From Actinomadura sp. 7K507 (GTDB lineage Bacteria > Actinomycetota > Actinomycetes > Streptosporangiales > Streptosporangiaceae), in assembly GCF_004348425.1 (NCBI RefSeq), contig NZ_SMKK01000011.1, positions 1 to 64,000 of the forward strand: DNA of 64,000 nucleotides, written 5' to 3'. The position numbers and the translations under genes are program-made. The stretch's first letter is position 1, and the number at the start of each line of letters is the position of its first letter. The notes below the pieces were generated by a model, which made no database searches, was not told where the DNA came from, and saw nothing but the letters and a program-made list of their open reading frames with translations. Of this stretch, positions 31,935-40,865 are shown piece after piece.

Positions 31935-34106
31935 ATGACGACTACCGAGCTGAACCGAGATGAGGACATCAGGCCGCCCACGCGGAGCGGGGTGTTCGTC
32001 CGCGTCGCGGGCTTCGCCTACCGCCGCAGATGGATCGCCCTGCTGCTGTGGGTGGCCGTCCTGGCCGGCGTCTGGACCGCCGCGTCGGCCGCGGGCAACG
32101 ACTACCGCAACGACTACTCCCTGCCCGGAACCGAGTCGCAGCAGGCGGCCGACCTGCTGGCCGAGCACGGCGCCGCCCACGCCGGGGACACCATCGAGAT
32201 CGTCCTGCACGACGAGGGCGGCCTGCGCGAACCCGGCGTCGAGCAGCGCGTGGGGGCCATGCTCCGCGACGTCGCCGGGCTGAACAACGTGGGCCAGGTC
32301 CAGAGCCTGTACGAAGGCGGGGGCGCCATCTCCCAGGACGGCACGGTCGGCTTCGCCGCCGTGACGCTCGACGTCCCGTCGCAGGACATGCCGAAGGCCG
32401 ACACCCAGCGCATCTACGACACCGCCCAGAAGGCCGCGGGCGACGGGCTCCAGGTCGAGCTGGGAGGCGACGCGGCCCGGTTGCTGGCTGAGGGCGGGAC
32501 CAGCGCCGCGGAGGGCGCGGGCATCCTGGCCGCGCTGGTCATCCTGGTCCTGATGTTCGGCTCGTTCATCGCGGCCGGGCTGCCCATCGTGATCGCCCTG
32601 TTCGCTGTGGGTTCCACCGTCGGGGGCATCATCGTGGCCTCGCACGTCTTCACGATCGCCGAGTGGACCCCGCCGGTGATGATCCTGGTCGGCCTCGGCG
32701 TCGGCATCGACTACGCGCTGCTGATCTTCGCGCGGTACCGCGCCGAGCTGGTGCGCGGCTCGGATCCGAGGCGGGCCGCCGTGACCGCGATGGACGCCGC
32801 CGGCCGTTCGGTGTTCTTCGCGGGCTGCACCGTCCTGCTGGCCCTGCTCGGCCTCGTCGCCCTGGGCATCGGCTCGATCCAGGGCATGGCGCTCTCGGTC
32901 GCGCTGACCGTGCTGGTGACCATGCTCGCCTCCCTGACCATGCTGCCCGCGCTGCTCGGGATCTTCGGCCCCCGCTTCGCCCGCCAGTTCACCCGGCGCG
33001 CCGAGCGGCGCAAGGCCAAGGGCAAGGCCGATGACGGCGCCGGCTGGCGGCGGCTCGGCGCCGGTGTGCAGCGGCGTCCGCTGGCCGCCCTGCTGGCGGG
33101 CGCGGTGATCCTCGGCGCCCTCGCCGTTCCGGCGCTGGGGATACGGCTCGGATTCTCCGACGCGGGCGGCGACCCGGCCGGCAGCACCAGCCGGCAGGCC
33201 TACGATCTGCTGTCCGAAGGCTTCGGCCCCGGGTTCAACGGCCCGCTGCTGGTGGTGACCGACGGTGGCCCGCAGGCCGCGGCGGCGGCGGCCACGGCGC
33301 TGAACGACACCCCGGGAGTCCAGGCGGCCGCGGAACCGATCCCCACACCGGATGGCGAGGCCGCGACCGTCCTGGCCTTCCCCGCCTACTCGCCGCAGGA
33401 CGAGAGGACCTCCGAACTCGTCGGTACCCTGCGGGACGACGTTCTGCCGCAGGTGTCAGCGCAGAGCGGCGCGCAGTACATGGTCGGCGGGGCCACGGCC
33501 ACGCTCGAGGACTACTCGGCCATGCTCGGTGACCGGATGCCGCTGTTCATGGCCATCGTCGTCGGCCTCTCGGTCCTCCTGCTGATGGCGGTGTTCCGCT
33601 CGGTGCTCATCCCGCTGAAGGCCGCGGTGCTGAACCTGCTCAGCATCGGCGCCGCGCTCGGCGCGATGAAGCTCGTCTTCCAGGACGGCATGTTCGGCAT
33701 GGAGGGCGGCCCGATCGAGGCGTACCTGCCGGTGATGCTCTTCGCCATCGTCTTCGGGCTCTCCATGGACTACGAGATCTTCCTGATCTCCCGGATGCAC
33801 GAGGAGTGGACGCGCTCGGGGCAGAAGGATCCCTCGCACGCCGTGCGGGAGGGACTGGCGCACACCGGCTCGGTGATCACCGCCGCGGGCTCGATCATGA
33901 TCGTGATCTTCGCCGCGTTCACGCTCAGCCCGGACCGGATGCTCCAGCAGGCCGGGTTCGGCTTCGCGGTGGCGATCTTCGTGGACGCGGTCATCATCCG
34001 CTGCCTGATCGTTCCGGCGGCGATGGAACTGATGGGCAGCCGGGCCTGGTGGCTGCCGGCGCCGATGGCCAGGCTGCTGCCGAAGGTCGAACTGGAGCGC
34101 CACTGA
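31935..34106 (+). CDS. MMPL/RND-family exporter
   Basis: A 723-residue RND-type transporter with two MMPL halves, each with a large extracytoplasmic loop. The first helix is at about 27-45, helices 2-6 at about 190-375, and the second half at about 395-715. Paired functional motifs in the helix-4/10 region are VGIDYALLIFARYRAEL and SMDYEIFLISRMHEEW, with the Asp-Tyr pairs used for proton coupling. Substrates are usually lipids, siderophores or toxic amphiphiles; none is implied here. GGGAAGAGATC precedes the ATG. The gene is divergent from an ECF41 sigma gene with a matching promoter. It lacks a TetR-type neighbour. Confidence 0.9.
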   Translation: MTTTELNRDEDIRPPTRSGVFVRVAGFAYRRRWIALLLWVAVLAGVWTAASAAGNDYRNDYSLPGTESQQAADLLAEHGAAHAGDTIEIVLHDEGGLREPGVEQRVGAMLRDVAGLNNVGQVQSLYEGGGAISQDGTVGFAAVTLDVPSQDMPKADTQRIYDTAQKAAGDGLQVELGGDAARLLAEGGTSAAEGAGILAALVILVLMFGSFIAAGLPIVIALFAVGSTVGGIIVASHVFTIAEWTPPVMILVGLGVGIDYALLIFARYRAELVRGSDPRRAAVTAMDAAGRSVFFAGCTVLLALLGLVALGIGSIQGMALSVALTVLVTMLASLTMLPALLGIFGPRFARQFTRRAERRKAKGKADDGAGWRRLGAGVQRRPLAALLAGAVILGALAVPALGIRLGFSDAGGDPAGSTSRQAYDLLSEGFGPGFNGPLLVVTDGGPQAAAAAATALNDTPGVQAAAEPIPTPDGEAATVLAFPAYSPQDERTSELVGTLRDDVLPQVSAQSGAQYMVGGATATLEDYSAMLGDRMPLFMAIVVGLSVLLLMAVFRSVLIPLKAAVLNLLSIGAALGAMKLVFQDGMFGMEGGPIEAYLPVMLFAIVFGLSMDYEIFLISRMHEEWTRSGQKDPSHAVREGLAHTGSVITAAGSIMIVIFAAFTLSPDRMLQQAGFGFAVAIFVDAVIIRCLIVPAAMELMGSRAWWLPAPMARLLPKVELERH

Positions 34107-34116
34107 GCACGCCGCC

Positions 34117-34144
34117 CTCCGGTGGGGCCCCGGTCCCACCGGAG
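34117..34144 (+). terminator. Hairpin after the MMPL gene
   Basis: CTCCGGTGGG (34117-34126) pairs perfectly with CCCACCGGAG (34135-34144) around an 8-base loop, 11 bases after the MMPL stop. No T-run follows; this is a likely GC-type terminator. Confidence 0.7.
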
Positions 34145-34343
34145 CGGCGACGTCCCGACCGTCCGGTCACGGCATCCATGGGGAGCGATCACTGTCAAGG
34201 GCGATGATCGCCCCTGACCGATGCGTACTTCGTGTCTTAATCGCCCTAGTTGCACTTCTGGTGGGGTGCTTGTCTCAACATCGGCCGGGTGTTCGACCGG
34301 CCACCACCCCCACGGGTCATCCGCCCGCCTCCAGGAGGCAAAG

Positions 34344-37274
34344 GTGTCCAGGACACGCTGGATCGCCGCGACCGCGGTCGCCGTCACCGGAACGCTCCTC
34401 GCCTCGGGACTCACGGTCCCCGGACAGGCCGGAACACTCCCTCCCCGCTCGCAGCCCCCCGGCGAGCACACCGAACTGCCCGACAAGGACGCCCGCACCG
34501 GCAGCCTGGCTCCCACCACCCGGCAGCGGGGGGCCGCCCGCGGCGTGACCGTCCGGTGGAACCGGCTCGGCACGCCCGCCTCGGTGACCGACGCCGAGCC
34601 CCTGGCTGGCGGGCTGGCCGACGACCCCGAGAAGGCGGCCCGCGCGTACCTGGCCGGCCACCAGGACCTGTTCGGCCTGGACGCCGCCGCCGTCGCCGGC
34701 CTCGAGAAGGTCGCCGTCAACCCCATCGGCGAGGGCGCGGCCGTGCTGCTCCGCCAGCGGTTCGGCGACCTTCCCGCCGGTCACGACGGGCTCGTGGCGG
34801 TCGGCGTGACCGGCGGCGAGGTCGTCTCGGTCACCTCGACCCTGTCCCGCGACGACGACCCTCCGCCGCCCGCCACGCTCTCCCAGGACGACGCGGTGGC
34901 CGCGGCCGGTCGGGACGCCGGCATCGCCGTCTCCGCCGAGGCGGCCCGCAGGGTGCGCCTCGTCGCGGTCCCCACCGCCGAGGGCGTCCGCAGCGCCTAC
35001 CAGGTCGTCCTCATGGACTCCTCCGGCGCGGAGCCCAAGGCCGTCACCTCCCACGTCGACGCCCGCTCCGGTGCGGTCCTCGTGCGGGAGAACCTCGTCG
35101 ACCGGCACCAGCACGGGCATCAGAACGGGCACGGGTACCAAGACGGGGACGACCCGCGCTGGTCGGTGTTCCCCGCGGCCCCGCGCGGCGACTACTCGTC
35201 CCGCGACACCCGTGAGACCTGGTGCTTCGTCCCCGCGCGCGGCTGCCGGTCCGTCGTCGGCGGCGACCCCTCCACCGGCAAGCCGTGGGACGCCGACCCC
35301 GGGACCGGCGCCTCGACGACGACCAGCCTGGGCAACGCCGCCCGCACCTACGAGAACCGCGCGAGCGACGACCCCTTCACCGTCGGCACGCGCACCAACG
35401 CGCCCAAGCCGGACCGCAACTACAGCTACCCGTGGGCCAACCAGTGGTACACCAGCAAGTGCGACCCGGCGACGCTGGACAGCCCGCAGGAGGCCGACGT
35501 CGAGGCGGCCATCTCCAACCTCTTCGTCCAGCACAACCGGCTGCACGACTGGTCCTACCGGCTCGGCTTCACCGAGTCGGCCTGGAACATGCAGGTCGAC
35601 AACGGCGACCGCGGCGGCCTCGGCGGCGACCCCGAGCAGGGCAACGCGCAGGCCGGCGCCAGGTTCCCCTCCATCCGCGACAACGCGAACCAGATCACCC
35701 CGCCCGACGGCGTCGCCGCCATCACCAACATGTACCTGTGGCAGCCGATCGCGGGGGCGTTCTACTCCCCGTGCGTCGACGGCGACTTCGACATGAGCGT
35801 CATCGGGCACGAGTACGCGCACGCCATCTCCGGCCGCATGGTCGCCGGACCGGACGCCGGCTGGAACGGCCCGCAGGCCGGCGCCATGAACGAGAGCACC
35901 TCCGACCTGCTCGCCATGGAGTACCTGCGCGAGTACGGGCTGCGCGCGCCCGGCCGGACGCCGTACGTCATCGGCGGCTACGTCACCGGCGAGCCCCGCA
36001 CCGGAATCCGCAACTACGACATGAGCCGCAGCCCCCTCAACTACAGCGACCTCGGCTACGACCTGACCGGCCCGCAGGTCCACGCGGACGGCGAGATCTG
36101 GACCGCCACCCAGTTCGACCTCCGCCAGGCGTTCGTGCGGCGCTACGGCGACGGGAGCACCTCACTGCAGCGCAAGTGCGCCGAGGGAGAGGTGCCGGTG
36201 GCCCGATGCCCGGGCAACCGGCGGTGGGCGCAGCTGTCCTTCGACGCGCTGCTGCTCATGGCCACCGGCGCGGTCAGCTATGTCGACCACCGCGACGCCC
36301 TGCTCGCCGCCGACGTCATCCGCTTCGGCGGCAAGAACCAGGACCTGATCTGGAAGGCCTTCGCCCAGCACGGCCTGGGGGAGGGCGCCGCCAGCGAAGG
36401 CCCCGCCGACGCCGACCCCACGCCGAGCTTCGCCTCCCCGGTCTCGCGCGACGCCGAGGTCACGCTCAAGCCCCGAGGCGACGCCAGGGACGGGAAGGTC
36501 CGCCTCTATGTGGGCGACTACGAGGCCCGCGCCGTCCCGGTCGCCGACACCGACCCGGCGACCCCGCTCGGCGCCACCTTCGCCATGACGCCCGGCCGCT
36601 ACTCCTTCGTCGCGGTCGGCGAGGGCTTCGGCCACAAGAAGTTCACCGCCACGATCGGCGGGTCACGGCGGACCCTGCCGGTCACGATGCACCGCAACCA
36701 GGCAGCGGCGGCGAACGGCGCCACCGCCACCGGCGACGGACTGTCGCACCAGGCGCTGCTGGACGAGACCGAGGCGACCAACTGGCAGTCGGTGGACGCC
36801 CCCGTGGCCGACCGCCAGGTGACCGTCGACCTGGCCGGCGACCGCCCGGTCAGGGTCGGCCGGGTGCAGGTCAGCGCGATGCTGCGTCCTACCGTGGACG
36901 GCGACCCGGAGGGGCCCGACACGTCCCAGAACCGGTTCACCGCACTGCGCTCCTTCCGGCTGCTGGCCTGTGACGCCACCGAGTCCGACTGCTCGCAGGA
37001 CGGCGGCTACCGCGCCGTCTACACCAGCCCGGACGACGCCTTCCCCGCCGACCGGCCACGACCCACGGCACCCGACATCACCCTGCGTTCCTTCAACACG
37101 CGGAACTTCACCGCGACGCACCTGCGCCTGCAGGTGCTCTCCAGCCAGTGCACCGGCGCCCCGGCCTACGCCGGAGAGCAGGACAACGACCCGCGCTCCA
37201 GCACCGACTGCGCCACCGCTTCGCCCCGCGCCGGCATGGTCCGGGCGGCCGAACTCCAGGCCTTCGCCCGCTGA
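34344..37274 (+). CDS. Secreted M36 (fungalysin-type) metalloprotease
   Basis: A 976-residue preproenzyme. The signal peptide (RTRWIAATAVAVTGTLLASGL) precedes an FTP/propeptide-type region (about 40-250) that would keep the enzyme inactive. The catalytic domain has VIGHEYAHAISGRM, with the zinc-binding HEYAH (HExxH), and the third ligand in MNESTSDLLAMEYL. The segment NLFVQHNRLHDWSYRLGF is typical of M36. The C-terminal 300 residues are beta-rich (carboxypeptidase-like and discoidin-like folds), probably for substrate binding. It would degrade extracellular protein. GTG start at 34344 chosen because AGGAGG lies 5 bases upstream; a longer frame from 34221 lacks a signal peptide at its start. 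Confidence 0.88.
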   Translation: MSRTRWIAATAVAVTGTLLASGLTVPGQAGTLPPRSQPPGEHTELPDKDARTGSLAPTTRQRGAARGVTVRWNRLGTPASVTDAEPLAGGLADDPEKAARAYLAGHQDLFGLDAAAVAGLEKVAVNPIGEGAAVLLRQRFGDLPAGHDGLVAVGVTGGEVVSVTSTLSRDDDPPPPATLSQDDAVAAAGRDAGIAVSAEAARRVRLVAVPTAEGVRSAYQVVLMDSSGAEPKAVTSHVDARSGAVLVRENLVDRHQHGHQNGHGYQDGDDPRWSVFPAAPRGDYSSRDTRETWCFVPARGCRSVVGGDPSTGKPWDADPGTGASTTTSLGNAARTYENRASDDPFTVGTRTNAPKPDRNYSYPWANQWYTSKCDPATLDSPQEADVEAAISNLFVQHNRLHDWSYRLGFTESAWNMQVDNGDRGGLGGDPEQGNAQAGARFPSIRDNANQITPPDGVAAITNMYLWQPIAGAFYSPCVDGDFDMSVIGHEYAHAISGRMVAGPDAGWNGPQAGAMNESTSDLLAMEYLREYGLRAPGRTPYVIGGYVTGEPRTGIRNYDMSRSPLNYSDLGYDLTGPQVHADGEIWTATQFDLRQAFVRRYGDGSTSLQRKCAEGEVPVARCPGNRRWAQLSFDALLLMATGAVSYVDHRDALLAADVIRFGGKNQDLIWKAFAQHGLGEGAASEGPADADPTPSFASPVSRDAEVTLKPRGDARDGKVRLYVGDYEARAVPVADTDPATPLGATFAMTPGRYSFVAVGEGFGHKKFTATIGGSRRTLPVTMHRNQAAAANGATATGDGLSHQALLDETEATNWQSVDAPVADRQVTVDLAGDRPVRVGRVQVSAMLRPTVDGDPEGPDTSQNRFTALRSFRLLACDATESDCSQDGGYRAVYTSPDDAFPADRPRPTAPDITLRSFNTRNFTATHLRLQVLSSQCTGAPAYAGEQDNDPRSSTDCATASPRAGMVRAAELQAFAR

Positions 37275-37283
37275 CCGACACCG

Positions 37284-37325
37284 AACCGGAGGGGCGGGAG
37301 CCGCGCGGCTCCCGCCCCTCCGGTT
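37284..37325 (+). terminator. Perfect 42-base palindromic terminator
   Basis: A 21-base arm (AACCGGAGGGGCGGGAGCCG plus C) is followed immediately by its exact reverse complement, starting 9 bases after the protease stop. It also marks the left boundary of the polyketide region. Confidence 0.85.
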
Positions 37326-37837
37326 CGTCCGCCGGGCCGCATCTCGCAGGGCGACGAACCGTGGTGAGATCGGTGCTCGTGTGGACGGGGTGATCGAGTG
37401 TGCTGAAGTCGTCCTTGAATGGATGCCGTGTTGGCACGGTCCAATTCGGCCGGGTGGGCGGCTGTGCCGCTGATATCGTCGGTGCTTAGCGCCCAATTCG
37501 GCGTAGTGGTGCATCGTAGTGGCGCATGGTGGCGAGTTTGCGTCGGTGTCGTCATGTGTTTAAATCGGAAGACGCGGGGAACCTTGCATGATCGTATTGA
37601 CCGACGGGAAGCCATGCGGACCGTTCGAGGCGCGGAACCGCGACCGATGCCCCTGTACCCAGGGGAGTCCAGCCGGGTGCTGACATTCCTCCGAGGCGGC
37701 CATGGCCCGTGGCCCCCGGTGGAGAGCCCATTCAGCGTTCCGGGCAGGAGATCACCGGAGGCCGCTTCCAGCGAATGACTGATCGTGGTCATTTCGGTGG
37801 AGACGGGTCACAATCACAGGGAAATCACGGCCAGACC
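37326..37837. other. Non-coding region upstream of the cluster regulator
   Basis: About 510 bases with distinctly lower GC and no frame showing actinomycete codon bias. A weak hairpin pairs GGTTCGTC (37322-37329) with GACGAACC (37353-37360). A run of A/T-rich blocks such as TGTTTAAATCGG (about 37556-37570) could hold the regulator promoter. No clear palindromic operator was found. This is the left edge of the biosynthetic cluster. Confidence 0.5.
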
Positions 37838-38515
37838 ATGCGCGTACTAGTTGTGAACGAGGAGCCCGCCGTCGCCGATTCCATTACCGCGGGACTGCGG
37901 CGGCATGGATACGACGCCGAGAGCGTGGACACGGGAACCGAGGCTCTGCGGAACTACGACCGGGTCGACCTCGTGCTCCTGGACCTGGAGTTGCCCGACC
38001 TGGACGGCCTCGAGGTATGCCGGGCCATCCGGAACGAGGGGGACACCCCGATCATCGTCGTCACCGACCGTGATGACCGGGTCCACCGGGTCCTCGTCCT
38101 GCAGGCGGGCTCGGACGACTGCCTGGACAAGCGCGAATGCCTGGAGGTCCCACTCGGGTTCCGCGAGCTCATCGCCCGCATCGAGGCGGTCATGCGGCGC
38201 GCCCGCCCGGACCGCCACCGGAAACGGCAGATCTCCCGCGGCTCCCTGCACATCGACACCGATCTGCGTGAGGTGCGGGTGAACGAGCGCCGGATCACTT
38301 TGACACGCAAGGAGTTCGATCTCCTTCATCTGCTCGCCAGGCACCCCGAAAAGATCATTCCTCGAAGACAGATCATGGCCGAGGTCTGGGACGACCACCA
38401 TGTGGGGTCGAGCCGGACGCTCGACATGCATGTCAGCAGCCTGCGCGGCAAGCTCGGCGCGGGTTCGTGGATCAAGACGGCGCGCGGTGTCGGATTCGGG
38501 ATCGGCCACGGCTGA
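37838..38515 (+). CDS. Atypical OmpR/PhoB-type response regulator (JadR1/LanI-like)
   Basis: A 225-residue protein with a receiver domain (1-120) and winged-helix DNA-binding domain (about 130-225; LTRKEFDLLHLLARHPEKII and HVSSLRGKLG). In the receiver the acidic pocket reads VNEEP and the phospho-acceptor region LVLLDLELPDLDG is kept. The conserved Lys-Pro switch is replaced: LEVPLGFRELIARI instead of KP, with a short insertion before it. Such atypical regulators (JadR1, LanI, LndI) control angucycline clusters and may respond to end products rather than phosphorylation. No histidine kinase is nearby. The start was chosen at MRVLVVNEEP; an ATG at 37775 would add 21 residues. It probably activates the genes downstream. 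Confidence 0.8.
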   Translation: MRVLVVNEEPAVADSITAGLRRHGYDAESVDTGTEALRNYDRVDLVLLDLELPDLDGLEVCRAIRNEGDTPIIVVTDRDDRVHRVLVLQAGSDDCLDKRECLEVPLGFRELIARIEAVMRRARPDRHRKRQISRGSLHIDTDLREVRVNERRITLTRKEFDLLHLLARHPEKIIPRRQIMAEVWDDHHVGSSRTLDMHVSSLRGKLGAGSWIKTARGVGFGIGHG

Positions 38516-38542
38516 ATTCCGTACGAGCGGCCGCTCTCAATC

Positions 38543-38573
38543 ATCTTACGTAATCTTACGTCGATCTTACAGC
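38543..38573. promoter_or_regulatory. Three direct repeats, probable regulator binding site
   Basis: ATCTTAC occurs at 38543, 38553 and 38564, that is at 10- and 11-base spacing on one face of the helix. The first two copies extend to ATCTTACGT. Direct repeats at this spacing are typical of OmpR/PhoB-type winged-helix activators. The array lies 90 bases upstream of the SDR gene and just after the regulator gene. Confidence 0.7.
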
Positions 38574-38662
38574 TCGCCCATTGACGGTTCGGGGCCGTCT
38601 ATTGATTGACTTGCTGTGGGCTTCTCCTTTACTTGCCCGCGAAACGAGGACAAGGAGCGACC

Positions 38663-39424
38663 ATGGCGGATCTCACGGACAAGACCGCGCTGGTGACCGG
38701 CGCCAGCCGGGGAATCGGAAAGGCCGTCGCCGAGCGTCTGTCCCGCGACGGAGCGACGGTGGCCGTACATTATTCGGCCAATAAGGAGGCTGCGCAGGAA
38801 ACGGTCTCCGCGGTGCGGAGGGCAGGTGGCCGTGCATTTCCGGTCCAGGCCGAATTCGGAACCCCCGGGGATGTGGACGAGCTGTTCGCGGGACTGACCG
38901 ACGAACTGGAAAGATCCACTGGACGGGCGCGGCTGGATATCCTGGTCAACAACGCCGGCATCATGGGCGGCGTTCCGCCCGAGGAGATCACGCCGGAGCT
39001 CTTCGACCGGCTGGTCGCCGTCAACGCCAGGGCGCCGCTGTTCATCGTGCAGCGGGCGCTGGAGATCATGCCCGACGGCGGCCGCATCATCAACATCTCC
39101 TCCGGCCTGACCCGGTTCGCCAACCCCGACGAGGTCGCGTACGCGATGACCAAGGGCGCGGTCGAGATGATCAGCCTGCACTACGCCCGCCACCTGGGCC
39201 CGCGGAACATCACCGTCAACAGCGTCGCACCCGGGCTGACCGACAACGGCGGCCCCGTCTTCCAGATGCCCGAGGCCGTCGAGCAGATGGCCCGGATGTC
39301 GGCGTTCGGCCGCGTGGGACAGCCGGAGGACGTCGCCGATGTGGTCGGCTTCCTCGCCTCTCCCGAAGGACGCTGGGTCACCGGTGCCTTCCTCGACGCC
39401 ACCGGTGGCACCCTGCTGGGCTAG
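38663..39424 (+). CDS. Short-chain dehydrogenase/reductase of the cluster
   Basis: A 253-residue classical SDR. It has a nucleotide motif TGASRGIGKAVAERL, structural NNAG, Ser in INISSGLTRF, the YxxxK pair in AYAMTKGAVEM and a C-terminal FLDATGGT. The TGxxxGxG plus basic residues after beta-2 suggest NADP. In angucycline pathways a separate tailoring ketoreductase (for example LanV or the reductase part of UrdM) acts at C-6 of the tetracycle. This gene stands apart from the PKS ketoreductase and could play that part; a sugar-reducing role is the alternative. AAGGAG lies 6 bases before the ATG. Confidence 0.82.
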   Translation: MADLTDKTALVTGASRGIGKAVAERLSRDGATVAVHYSANKEAAQETVSAVRRAGGRAFPVQAEFGTPGDVDELFAGLTDELERSTGRARLDILVNNAGIMGGVPPEEITPELFDRLVAVNARAPLFIVQRALEIMPDGGRIINISSGLTRFANPDEVAYAMTKGAVEMISLHYARHLGPRNITVNSVAPGLTDNGGPVFQMPEAVEQMARMSAFGRVGQPEDVADVVGFLASPEGRWVTGAFLDATGGTLLG

Positions 39425-39431
39425 TTGAATC

Positions 39432-40865
39432 ATGCCGACCGCCACGACAGAGCCGTCCACCACGACCCTGAACCCGGCCGGCCGGGCGCTGCTGTTCGTC
39501 CTGTCGGGCACCATGCTGCTCGACGCGCTCGAAGTGTCGACGGCGGCGGTGACGCTGCCCGCGGTCGGCGACGACCTCGGGCTGCCGCCGGCCTCTTCCC
39601 ACTGGCTCATCAGCGGCTTCGCCCTCGCGTTCGGAGGGTTGATCCTGGTCGCGGGAAGGGCCGTCGCCCGGGTGGGCAGCCGGCGCCCGTACCTCCTGGC
39701 GTTGCTGGTGTTCGCGGCGGCCTCGGTGACCGGCGGCCTGGCGGGCGACGGCCCCCTGCTGATGGCCACCCGCGTCATCAAGGGAGCGTGCGCCGCCTTC
39801 ACCGCGCCGGTCGGGCTGGCCATCATCGCCGCCGCCTTCCCGGAGGGCACGGCCCGGACCCGGGCCATGTCCGTCTACGCGCTGTTCGGGGCCGGCGGGT
39901 TCACCTGCGGGCTGGTGGTGTCCGGCGTGCTCACCACCGTGCTCGGCTGGAGGTGGACGCTCGCCGCACCGGCGCCCGCGGCGCTCGTGCTGTTCCTGGC
40001 CGGCCTCCGCCTCGTCCCGCGTGACGCGGGCGTCCCCGGCGGCGCGCAGGCAGGGAGGACCGATAGGAAACGAAGTGGGCAAGGGGACGGGGGCGTGCTC
40101 GCCAGGGGGCGGCTGATCCGGTCGTGCCTGGGGGCCGCCACGCTCAACGGGTCGTTCTGGGGACTGCTGCTGGTGGGCAGCCTGCACCTGCAGGCGGTCG
40201 CGGGCTGGACGGCCCTGCAGACGGCCCTGGCGTTCGTGCCCGCCACCGTGCTCCTGCTCCTGTCGGTCCCGTACAGCGGGCGCCTGGCGGAGCGGTACGG
40301 GCCGGCGCGGCTCATCGCCATAGGGGCCGCGGCTCCTCCTGCCGGATACGCCCTGCTCCTGCGGCTGGACGGCACCCCTTCCTACCTGGTGGACATCCTG
40401 CCCACCGTGCTGCTGGTGGGGGCCGGGTATGTGCTGTGCTTCGCCGCACTGCACATCCAGGCCACCGCAGGAGTGCCCGAATCCCGCAAGGGACCGGTCA
40501 GCGGCGTCTACCAGAGCTCGGTCCAGCTCGGGGGCGCGCTGGCCGTCTGGCTGACCGCTCTGGCGCTCCCCGCGACCTCCGCCCACGGCCACCACGCGGC
40601 GATCGGTCTCATCACCGCCGTCGGAACCCTGGGGTTCCTCGCCGCGCTCGCCGGTGTCATCGGGCGCCGGCCCGACCGACCTGAACGGAGTGCACGAAAC
40701 GATGAAGGTTCTGATCACGACGATGCCGGCGGCGGCTCACCTCTATCCCTACGTTCCGCTGGCGTGGGCACTGCAGAGCGCGGGCCACGAGGTCCGCGTG
40801 GCCAGCCATCCCGACATGGCCGACACGATCGTCAAGGCCGGGCTCACCGCGGTGGCCGTGGGTGA
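39432..40865 (+). CDS. MFS drug exporter with 3' end overlapping the glycosyltransferase gene
   Basis: A 477-residue major facilitator. The first 415 residues hold about 12-14 helices typical of the DHA family: LFVLSGTMLLDALEVSTAAV in helix 1, SHWLISGFALAFGGLILVAG, RVGSRRPYL in the loop 2-3 position, and GAGGFTCGLVVSGVL. Beyond residue 415 the protein is charged (SDHDDAGGG, then Arg/Gly-rich) with no hydrophobic character. That stretch lies inside the start of the glycosyltransferase gene (40702-40865, 164 bases). Such a long overlap suggests either a lost stop codon or a sequence error. It likely exports the polyketide. The start ATG has no clear ribosome site and follows the SDR stop by 8 bases. 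Confidence 0.78.
   Translation: MPTATTEPSTTTLNPAGRALLFVLSGTMLLDALEVSTAAVTLPAVGDDLGLPPASSHWLISGFALAFGGLILVAGRAVARVGSRRPYLLALLVFAAASVTGGLAGDGPLLMATRVIKGACAAFTAPVGLAIIAAAFPEGTARTRAMSVYALFGAGGFTCGLVVSGVLTTVLGWRWTLAAPAPAALVLFLAGLRLVPRDAGVPGGAQAGRTDRKRSGQGDGGVLARGRLIRSCLGAATLNGSFWGLLLVGSLHLQAVAGWTALQTALAFVPATVLLLLSVPYSGRLAERYGPARLIAIGAAAPPAGYALLLRLDGTPSYLVDILPTVLLVGAGYVLCFAALHIQATAGVPESRKGPVSGVYQSSVQLGGALAVWLTALALPATSAHGHHAAIGLITAVGTLGFLAALAGVIGRRPDRPERSARNDEGSDHDDAGGGSPLSLRSAGVGTAERGPRGPRGQPSRHGRHDRQGRAHRGGRG

Noticed and set aside
37419-37778. Rightward 119-codon frame before the cluster regulator
   Set aside because: No codon bias typical of the neighbours, no ribosome site and no recognisable motif; treated as a regulatory region.
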